From: Calditrichota bacterium
Lineage (GTDB): Bacteria > Electryoneota > RPQS01
Length of the DNA stretch: 5,076 nt
NCBI GenBank assembly: GCA_020057985.1
Contig: JAGVEU010000367.1
Span: 1-5,076 of the forward strand
Direction: 5' to 3'
The translations under genes were made by a program, and so were the position numbers. Below, piece after piece: positions 1 through 4,337 of the stretch. The notes beneath the pieces are model-generated. The model had not been told where the DNA came from. It saw nothing but the letters and a program-made list of their open reading frames with translations, and ran no database searches. The first letter of the stretch is position 1. Each line of letters starts with the position of its first letter.

Positions 1-27
1 AATGACACAGAAGGGAACGGGTAAACA

Positions 28-67
28 GGATTCCGGCGGTGAGAGGACACTTCCGCTCGGCGGATCA
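28..67. repeat. Repeat unit A, copy 1
   Basis: This 40-base unit recurs at 237-277. Aligned by eye, about 35 of 41 positions agree, with one gap. The shared core is GAGGACAC followed by CCGCTCGGCGGAT. It encodes nothing convincing. It lies just upstream of unit B copy 1, so A and B together look like a mosaic intergenic element. The window itself opens with AATGACA, which matches the tail of the B-type motif, so a further repeat probably lies just outside the left edge. Confidence 0.7.
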
Positions 68-99
68 GAAGAGCGCATATCCATGCGGCGCTACCAAAT

Positions 100-177
100 G
101 GGCGATGCAATCAGCCCCTACGGAAATTGTTGATGACTGCGCCGTGAAATTGGATTCCCGCTTTCGCGGGAATGACA
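100..177. repeat. Repeat unit B, copy 1, with dRS3/REP-like palindrome
   Basis: This 78-base unit recurs at 674-750 with about 69 of 78 positions identical. It opens with GGGC...GCCC (100-117), which could form a small hairpin. The block TTGTTGATGACTGCGCC follows. It ends in a perfect 8-bp stem, ATTCCCGC (154-161) and GCGGGAAT (166-173), around a TTTC loop. The form ATTCCC-N8-GGGAAT is that described for the Neisseria dRS3 repeat, and similar palindromes occur between genes in many bacteria. The likeness is in form; common origin is not shown. Likely a non-autonomous repeat with no gene of its own. Confidence 0.75.
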
Positions 178-220
178 GAAAGGTGCAGGAATGACAAAAC
201 AGAGTGGTGCGGGAATGACA
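166..220. repeat. Three iterations of GCRGGAATGACA
   Basis: The right arm of the palindrome in unit B is the first of three near-identical 12-mers: GCGGGAATGACA at 166-177, GCAGGAATGACA at 185-196 and GCGGGAATGACA at 209-220. They start 19 and 24 bases apart. The later two have lost the left arm and so cannot form the hairpin. This looks like partial duplication of the end of the repeat. The decayed copy B2 shows the same habit with GCGAGAATGACA (739-750) and GCGGGAGTGACT (758-769). Confidence 0.65.
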
Positions 221-236
221 ATTAAAAAAGTAGCTT

Positions 237-277
237 GGATTCTGGCGGGGTGAGGACACCACCGCTCGGCGGATTCA
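237..277. repeat. Repeat unit A, copy 2
   Basis: Second copy of the unit at 28-67, in the same orientation, with five substitutions and one extra base. As in copy 1, it is followed by a GC-rich stretch ending in GGCTAC or GCTACC (copy 1: 86-94; copy 2: about 284-303) and then a GGGCGAT motif (100-106 and 316-322). The repeated unit may therefore be longer than the well-conserved core. Confidence 0.7.
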
Positions 278-335
278 CGTATCGCGCTGCCGCGCGCGGC
301 TACGATAAGGCATAGGGGCGATTCAGGGAGAAGCG

Positions 336-353
336 GACAAGACATGCCTTGTC
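336..353. repeat. 18-base near-perfect palindrome
   Basis: GACAAG (336-341) and CTTGTC (348-353) flank ACATGC. The whole 18-mer is self-complementary at 16 of 18 positions. It sits at the right end of the A/B repeat cluster, after GGGGCGATTCAGGG. No gene starts close enough to call it an operator, so it is probably another part of the repeat mosaic. Confidence 0.4.
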
Positions 354-673
354 TCTACATGTGATAAAAGGGCTATTTGGCGGGGGGATAGGATGTTCAA
401 TCTTAACAACAGCTTGAACATCGGTGCAACCTTTTCAGGTTTGCCGTGTCTAATAGGAAGAGACATATTCTCTTGTCATAAGTCCATATTTTTCAATCCA
501 TCCAAAGCCATGTGGCGGTCTCAAGTCTCCGTGAGAATCGGGTTTATGCCTTTCAGATTTTCAGTATTTCAGCTTTCTTAATGGCTTTGGAAGTTCGTTT
601 GGTCAAAAAATGTTTTTACCATATTCACATTTTTCACAGTTTATCATCATATACCATATCATGATGCGATAAC
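354..673. other. Intergenic stretch without a recognised gene
   Basis: This stretch between the two repeat clusters is AT-richer than the repeats. A 62-codon open frame (393-581, plus strand) has a purine-rich stretch and AGG just before its ATG, but its translation shows no motif or family I recognise and it overlaps an inverted repeat. I do not call it a gene. TCCAAAGCCAT (501-511) and ATGGCTTTGGA (581-591) form a perfect 11-bp inverted repeat. Bases 600-665 are strongly AT-rich, with a weak A5/T5 hairpin at 600-621 and CATCAT...ATGATG at 645-666. It may be decayed DNA left by an old insertion, which is a guess. Confidence 0.4.
501..591. repeat. 11-bp perfect inverted repeat around a 69-base core
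   Basis: TCCAAAGCCAT at 501-511 is the exact reverse complement of ATGGCTTTGGA at 581-591. The 69-base interior has no other obvious structure. It could be the ends of a very small decayed element, the base of a long weak hairpin, or chance. No flanking target duplication is evident by eye. Confidence 0.3.
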
Positions 674-769
674 GGGCGACGCTGTCTGCCCCTACGGGAA
701 TTGTTGATGACTGCGCCATGGAATTGGATTCCGCTTTCGCGAGAATGACAAAAGCGAGCGGGAGTGACT
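674..769. repeat. Repeat unit B, copy 2 (decayed palindrome)
   Basis: Second copy of the unit at 100-177, same orientation, about 88% identical across 78 positions. The differences hit the palindrome: one C is lost from the left arm (ATTCCGC, 728-734) and the right arm is now GCGAGAAT (739-746). The stem is therefore imperfect and this copy looks older or inactive. A further degenerate motif, GCGGGAGTGACT, follows at 758-769. The unit ends about 115 bases before the favoured rng start, so the repeat cluster abuts the rng promoter region. Confidence 0.7.
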
Positions 770-833
770 CGGAAATCCCCATCCATACCCCCTGAAGCAA
801 GGTGGAAGAAGAATCGGAAGCCCATCAGAGGCG

Positions 834-862
834 TTGTTTTGTGTCCTATTTTTTGTTATATT
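834..862 (+). promoter_or_regulatory. Candidate rng promoter
   Basis: TTGTTT (834-839) is followed after 17 bases by TATATT (857-862). The -10 box matches the sigma-70 consensus at 5 of 6 positions, the -35 at only 3 of 6. Transcription would begin near 869, leaving a leader of about 17 bases before the TTG at 886. The region is very AT-rich, as is common before genes in the FCB group. No start site is proven. Confidence 0.35.
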
Positions 863-885
863 TAAGTTTTATTGAAATTGCGCCT

Positions 886-2424
886 TTGAAGAGAGAACTT
901 GTCATAAACGCCACGACCACCGAGACCCGCATCGCCTTCCTTGAAGACGGAGTGCTGGTCAATTTGTTCGTGGAACGCCCGGAAAACGAGCGAAATGTGG
1001 GGGATGTCTATAAGGGGACTGTACATCGGGTGATGCCGGGAATGCAGGCGGCATTTGTAGATATCGGATGGGAATCCGATGGATTTATTCACTTTTCAGA
1101 TCTTTTCCAATCCGCTGTGGATATGGCGGAAGGAATTGAGATGGACGAAGTAGCCATGCCCGAGAAGAGGCGAGGCCATAAGCGCTCCTTTAAGCCGCGG
1201 GCAGAACTCAAGACCGGTCAGGAGCTGCTGGTTCAGGTCATCAAGGAGCCGCTCGGAAAAAAAGGGCCACGACTGAGTTCAGAGATCTCCCTCCCAGGTC
1301 GCTTTCTTGTGCTCATCCCGGGAGACTCACTGGTCGGTGTTTCCAAAAGAATACCGGATGTGAAGGAACGCAAGCGGCTGAAGTCTATTCTGAGCGCAAT
1401 CCAACCGGAGGGCTTTGGCCTGATCTGCCGCACGGTGGGTGAAGGCAAGTCCGATGCAGAAGTACGCCGCGATCTGAAAGCATTGACCCGGCTCTGGACC
1501 ATGATCGAGACCAAGATCGAGAAGACCAAGGCTCCGGCGCGATTGCATAAAGAAGCTCCGATCACATCAAGTCTCATTCGCGATCTATTTGCACCGGATA
1601 TTGATCGTGTAGTCGTGGACAGTCGTAAACTCTTCCGCGAGATTCGTTCTTATGTGCGCTCCGTAGCTGAGCCGCTGTTGGATCGCATTCAGTTTCACGA
1701 GAGTAGCGAACCGATTTTCGACGCCTACAAAGTGGAATCGGAAATCGAGAAGGGACTGTCCCGCAAAGTGTGGTTTGGCGGCGGGAGCTACCTGATTATC
1801 GAGCAGACGGAAGCGGTGGTCACGATTGACGTGAACTCCGGCCGATTCATCGGCAAGAAGGATCAGGAAGAGAACAGTCTCAAAGTAAATCTGCAAGCGG
1901 TGCAGGAAGTCTGCCGCCAGATCAGGCTGCGCGACTTGGGCGGAATTATTATCATTGACTTCATAGATCAGTCCGATGAGAAAAACCGCCGCAAGATTCA
2001 TGAGGCCATGAAAGCAGCGCTTAGGACTGACCGTGCGAAGTGGGATATTGCACCGATCAGCCAATTCGGAATCATGGAAATGACCCGCCAGCGCACGAAA
2101 GTTTCGCTCATTCAGACCTTCAATGAGCCTTGTCCGATGTGCGACGGAAGCGGAATGGTGCCCTCCAAAGAGACCGTGGTTACGCGCCTCCAGTCGTGGG
2201 TCAAGCGATTCCGCACTCGTACCGGCGAAATGGGTTTGACCGTGCAGGCTCACCCCGAAATTGTCGAATTTATCACCAAAGGTCTGAAATCACATCTTAG
2301 ACAGATCATGTGGGACTCCTTGCTTTACATTAAACTAGAACCTGATTCGACTCTAAATATAGATGATTTCAAGTGTTACAGTTGGAAACAGAAAAAAGAC
2401 ATCACGGAAGAGTTTCGTTCCTGA
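886..2424 (+). CDS. rng: Ribonuclease G (Rne/Rng family endoribonuclease)
   Basis: A single-strand-specific endoribonuclease that needs Mg2+, acting in the cytoplasm on rRNA precursors and mRNA. From the TTG at 886 the product has 512 residues, near the 489 of E. coli RNase G and without the long C-terminal scaffold of RNase E. The N-terminal S1 region (about 36-125) includes GDVYKGTV and GMQAAFVDIG. R182-T183 in 'LICRTVGEG' match the 5'-phosphate sensor. D315 and N317 (TIDVNSG) and D358 (IIDFID) match the Mg2+-binding catalytic residues. C416-P-M-C419 is the Zn-link that joins subunits. I chose TTG 886 because family members begin just before 'ELVIN'. An in-frame GTG at 802 would give 540 residues, and a GTG at 841 has AGAGG (827-831) before it. 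Those extensions look unlike the family. There is no clear Shine-Dalgarno sequence at 886. rplU follows after 67 bases with no terminator between. Confidence 0.95.
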   Translation: MKRELVINATTTETRIAFLEDGVLVNLFVERPENERNVGDVYKGTVHRVMPGMQAAFVDIGWESDGFIHFSDLFQSAVDMAEGIEMDEVAMPEKRRGHKRSFKPRAELKTGQELLVQVIKEPLGKKGPRLSSEISLPGRFLVLIPGDSLVGVSKRIPDVKERKRLKSILSAIQPEGFGLICRTVGEGKSDAEVRRDLKALTRLWTMIETKIEKTKAPARLHKEAPITSSLIRDLFAPDIDRVVVDSRKLFREIRSYVRSVAEPLLDRIQFHESSEPIFDAYKVESEIEKGLSRKVWFGGGSYLIIEQTEAVVTIDVNSGRFIGKKDQEENSLKVNLQAVQEVCRQIRLRDLGGIIIIDFIDQSDEKNRRKIHEAMKAALRTDRAKWDIAPISQFGIMEMTRQRTKVSLIQTFNEPCPMCDGSGMVPSKETVVTRLQSWVKRFRTRTGEMGLTVQAHPEIVEFITKGLKSHLRQIMWDSLLYIKLEPDSTLNIDDFKCYSWKQKKDITEEFRS

Positions 2425-2429
2425 GTGGC

Positions 2430-2458
2430 TTGACATTCAGGCAGGGAATTCGTAAATT
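2430..2458 (+). promoter_or_regulatory. Promoter for rplU-rpmA
   Basis: A perfect -35 box TTGACA (2430-2435) is followed by a 17-base spacer and TAAATT (2453-2458), a 4 of 6 match to the -10 consensus. It sits wholly in the 67-base rng-rplU gap. Transcription would start near 2465, about 27 bases before the rplU ATG. This would let ribosomal protein synthesis run independently of rng, although read-through from rng is also possible because no terminator separates them. Confidence 0.6.
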
Positions 2459-2491
2459 AAAGACTTACTGAAAACGACACGACTGAATCCT

Positions 2492-2803
2492 ATGTACGCC
2501 ATCTGCAATTTATCCGGTCAACAGATCAAAGCCGAACCCGGTCGCACTATGCGCATTAGCTATCAGCATTCCCGCACGGAAGGCGAAAAGCTGGTGTTCG
2601 ATGAAGTCATGCTGCTATCTGACGGCGTGACTGTTAAAATCGGCAAGCCGCATCTTGAGGCCAAAGTCCATGCCACAGTGGTGTCGCACGGACGTGACCC
2701 GAAGGTCATTGTCTATCACAAGAAGCGGCGCGGGCACTATCACAAGATGCACGGACATCATCAGAAGTTTACCCAGATTCGAATTGACTCTATCGAGGGC
2801 TGA
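2492..2803 (+). CDS. rplU: 50S ribosomal protein L21
   Basis: A structural protein of the large ribosomal subunit that binds 23S rRNA. The 103 residues match the usual length (103 in E. coli). It begins MYAIC and carries the N-terminal GQQ (residues 9-11), then FDEVMLL and VKIGKP. The basic C-terminal rRNA-binding tract [20 protein letters not shown] precedes a final FTQIRI. E. coli has GGKQ where this protein has SGQQ, and GHRQ where this has GHHQ. GQQ is, as I recall, common in Bacteroidetes-type L21; the histidine-rich tail (HYHKMHGHH) is less usual. No good Shine-Dalgarno sequence precedes the ATG. It is coupled to rpmA, which starts 5 bases after its stop; this L21-L27 pairing is almost universal in bacteria. 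Confidence 0.97.
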   Translation: MYAICNLSGQQIKAEPGRTMRISYQHSRTEGEKLVFDEVMLLSDGVTVKIGKPHLEAKVHATVVSHGRDPKVIVYHKKRRGHYHKMHGHHQKFTQIRIDSIEG

Positions 2804-2808
2804 TACTC

Positions 2809-3072
2809 ATGGCTCATAAAAAAGGACAAGGTTCTTCCCGCAACGGTCGCGAAAGCAATCCCAAAATGCTTGGGGTCAAGCGCTATGCCGGTCAAGCGGT
2901 AAACGCCGGTGAAGTGCTCGTGCGTCAACGGGGCACGAAAATCAAGCCGGGCAAGAATGTCGGCTGTGGCCGCGATCACACTCTGTTCGCTCTGATTACC
3001 GGCACTGTGGGCTTCAGAACTCACGGTATCGAGCAACGCAAATCAGTCCACGTGCTGCCTGCTGAAGTTTAG
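2809..3072 (+). CDS. rpmA: 50S ribosomal protein L27
   Basis: A large-subunit protein whose N-terminal tail reaches toward the peptidyl-transferase centre. The 87 residues show the full family pattern: [16 protein letters not shown] at the start, then [11 protein letters not shown], the signature [11 protein letters not shown] at about 38-48, and [11 protein letters not shown] at about 51-61. The protein begins directly with MAHKK, so it lacks the cleaved N-terminal extension found in many Firmicutes L27 proteins. GAGGG (2795-2799), inside the end of rplU, lies 9 bases before the ATG and fits translational coupling. The C-terminal RKSVHVLP tail resembles Bacteroidetes L27. A terminator follows within about 55 bases of the stop. 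Confidence 0.97.
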   Translation: MAHKKGQGSSRNGRESNPKMLGVKRYAGQAVNAGEVLVRQRGTKIKPGKNVGCGRDHTLFALITGTVGFRTHGIEQRKSVHVLPAEV

Positions 3073-3125
3073 TTTTCCATTTTATTTCCGGGCCGCCTTA
3101 GGCTGATTCCCGATTTTAGCTCCGC

Positions 3126-3157
3126 GCGCGGCCTTCTCAAGCCGCGCTTTTTATTTT
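3126..3157 (+). terminator. Intrinsic terminator after rpmA
   Basis: GCGCGGC (3126-3132) and GCCGCGC (3141-3147) form a perfect 7-bp GC stem around an 8-base loop, directly followed by TTTTTATTTT (3148-3157). This is a textbook Rho-independent terminator. It ends the rplU-rpmA transcript and isolates mdh. Confidence 0.85.
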
Positions 3158-3168
3158 CTACAAACACC

Positions 3169-3181
3169 GCACATACTGTGC
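3169..3181. promoter_or_regulatory. Palindrome upstream of mdh, possible operator
   Basis: GCACA (3169-3173), TAC, TGTGC (3177-3181) form a perfect 5-bp dyad 43 bases before the mdh ATG and just after the rpmA terminator. I see no convincing -35/-10 pair in this short gap, though mdh should have its own promoter here because of the terminator upstream. A role as a regulator site is inferred from position alone. Confidence 0.25.
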
Positions 3182-3224
3182 AAATCACACCTCAATTCAA
3201 CTCCACAAGAAGGAAACACAACCC

Positions 3225-4154
3225 ATGAAAGTCACCGTTATCGGCGCAGGCAATGTGGGCGCCTCCACAGCCTATGCGCTCGCTCAAAAGGGAATTGTCA
3301 ATGACATCGTGCTCATTGATATTATCGAAGGTATTCCGCAGGGAAAGGCTCTGGATATGTATCAGTCCGGCCCCATCGAAGGGTATGATACCAGAGTCGT
3401 CGGCACAAATGACTATGCGCTGACCAAGAACTCGGACATCATTGTCATGACCGCCGGCAAACCACGCAAACCCGGCATGTCGCGCGAGGATCTGCTGGCT
3501 GTGAACATCGAAATTGTAAAGGATGCCATCAGCAAAGCAGCGAAGGAATCTCCCAATGCAATTCTCATTGTGGTTTCAAATCCGCTCGATGCCATGTGCT
3601 ACGGCGCGCTGAAGACCTCCGGTTTCAAGCCCAACAAAGTGATCGGCATGGCAGGAATTCTCGACACTGCGCGGTTCAGCGCCTTCATCAACATGGAACT
3701 GGGCGCTTCCATGAAAGACATCCATGCCATCGTGCTCGGCGGACATGGTGATACCATGGTTCCACTGATTCGCGCCACAACCGTCGGTGGCGTTCCGCTA
3801 ACGAGCCTTGTGTCCAAAGAGAAGATTGATGCCATGGTCGCCCGCACCACAAACGGCGGAGCGGAAATCGTCAAGCTCATGGGAACCTCAGCGTGGTATG
3901 CTCCGGCAGCAGGAACCGTCCAGATGGTCGAGAGCATCGTCCTCGATCAAAAGCGCGTCCTTCCCTGCGCCGCATGGCTGCAAGGCGAGTATGGCTTGAA
4001 GGACATCTTCATGGGTGTGCCTACGATGCTCGGCAAGAATGGCGTCGAGAAAATTATCGAGATGCCCATGAATGACGACGAGAAAGCACTCTTCAAAGCC
4101 TCAGCCGACAAAGTTCGCGCCACCGTGGATGAGACGGCCGCGATGATGAAGTAA
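3225..4154 (+). CDS. mdh: Malate dehydrogenase, NAD-dependent (LDH-like type)
   Basis: Interconverts malate and oxaloacetate with NAD+/NADH in the cytoplasm, as part of the TCA cycle (oxidative or reductive). It has 309 residues, the normal length. The Rossmann fold starts at once, with GAGNVG at 7-12. D32 at the end of the second strand (VLIDI) indicates NAD rather than NADP. R81 in KPRKPGMSRED is the residue that sets malate over lactate specificity (Gln in LDHs). R87, N119 (SNPLD), D147 and R150 (GILDTARF) fit the substrate and catalytic positions, and H174 in GGHGDTMVP is the catalytic histidine. AAGAAGGA (3207-3214) is a clear ribosome binding site 10 bases before the ATG. Overall wording is close to the Chlorobium and Chloroflexus enzymes. 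It is a single-gene unit, bounded by a terminator before and a hairpin after. Nothing key is missing. Confidence 0.97.
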   Translation: MKVTVIGAGNVGASTAYALAQKGIVNDIVLIDIIEGIPQGKALDMYQSGPIEGYDTRVVGTNDYALTKNSDIIVMTAGKPRKPGMSREDLLAVNIEIVKDAISKAAKESPNAILIVVSNPLDAMCYGALKTSGFKPNKVIGMAGILDTARFSAFINMELGASMKDIHAIVLGGHGDTMVPLIRATTVGGVPLTSLVSKEKIDAMVARTTNGGAEIVKLMGTSAWYAPAAGTVQMVESIVLDQKRVLPCAAWLQGEYGLKDIFMGVPTMLGKNGVEKIIEMPMNDDEKALFKASADKVRATVDETAAMMK

Positions 4155-4175
4155 CTAATCCAGAATCTAAATGAC

Positions 4176-4217
4176 CCGTGAATTGCCTCCGGCTACCATT
4201 CCCGGAGGCAATCACGG
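4176..4217 (+). terminator. Long hairpin after mdh, likely terminator
   Basis: The left arm (4176-4192, CCGTGAATTGCCTCCGG) pairs with the right arm (4202-4217, CCGGAGGCAATCACGG) over 16 base pairs, with a single bulged A and a 9-base loop. It lies 21 bases after the mdh stop. What follows (ATTTGAAGCTTCTTGACT) has only scattered T's and no true U-tract, so this may be a weak or Rho-assisted terminator, or a 3' structure that protects the mdh mRNA. Confidence 0.6.
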
Positions 4218-4291
4218 ATTTGAAGCTTCTTGACTCTTTCACATTTTCTGACTAACTTATGGACATAAATGTGGACGGAATAACTCCTTAC

Positions 4292-4297
4292 TATAAT
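4292..4297 (+). promoter_or_regulatory. Candidate -10 box for fic
   Basis: A perfect TATAAT at 4292-4297 lies in an AT-rich tract, 27 bases before the GTG at 4325. Transcription would begin near 4304. The -35 position (about 4269-4274, ATGTGG) is poor, so an activator or another sigma factor may be needed. An alternative pair further upstream is TTGACT (4230-4235), 17 bases, TAACTT (4253-4258), with a better -35 but worse -10. Confidence 0.45.
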
Positions 4298-4300
4298 AAA

Positions 4301-4313
4301 ATTAATACTTAAT
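4301..4313. promoter_or_regulatory. Palindrome at the predicted fic transcription start
   Basis: ATTAA (4301-4305), TAC, TTAAT (4309-4313) form a perfect 5-bp dyad with a 3-base centre. It covers the expected +1 of the TATAAT promoter and lies just before the AGGA (4316-4319). That is a classic position for a repressor site. AT-rich short palindromes also arise by chance. Confidence 0.35.
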
Positions 4314-4316
4314 GCA

Positions 4317-4337
4317 GGACATTTGTGCGGACATTTG
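4317..4337. repeat. 9-bp direct repeat over the fic start codon
   Basis: GGACATTTG occurs at 4317-4325 and again at 4329-4337, a 12-base period. The first copy includes the AGGA-like ribosome binding site and the G of the GTG start. A related GGACATAAATGTGGAC lies at 4261-4276, with an internal ACAT-AA-ATGT dyad. The set could be binding sites for a regulator, or the junction of an inserted segment. Confidence 0.45.

Noticed and set aside
65..345. Minus-strand frames of 65 and 75 codons reading 'CHSRESGNP' and similar
   Set aside because: They are translations of the A/B repeats. Such frames appear wherever this palindrome occurs and have no start signals or domain of their own.
393..581. 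Plus-strand 62-codon frame with a purine-rich stretch before its ATG
   Set aside because: The translation is not recognised, its end overlaps the inverted repeat at 501-591, and a frame of this length is expected by chance. It is mentioned only in the intergenic entry.
1..800. Possible CRISPR-like array in the repeat region
   Set aside because: The repeats differ in length and sequence, their spacing is irregular, and there are no unique spacers of constant size. They fit dispersed REP-type repeats instead.
603..825. Minus-strand frames of 65 and 63 codons ('VILAKAESN', 'CHSRESGIQ')
   Set aside because: They read through repeat B copy 2 and the AT-rich stretch. They are the same repeat artefact in another copy.
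1585..2253. 222-codon minus-strand frame antisense to rng
   Set aside because: It lies wholly within the catalytic part of rng, which has every expected motif. The antisense frame is a by-product of codon bias and resembles no known protein.
3090..3117. CGGG...CCCG imperfect hairpin between the rpmA stop and the terminator
   Set aside because: Only a 4-bp outer stem and a 3-bp inner stem with a large asymmetric loop. It is too weak beside the clear terminator at 3126-3157.
3599..3937. 112-codon minus-strand frame antisense to mdh, plus small same-strand frames at 3808-4075
   Set aside because: All lie inside mdh, whose active-site residues are in the other frame. They have no motif and no ribosome binding site.
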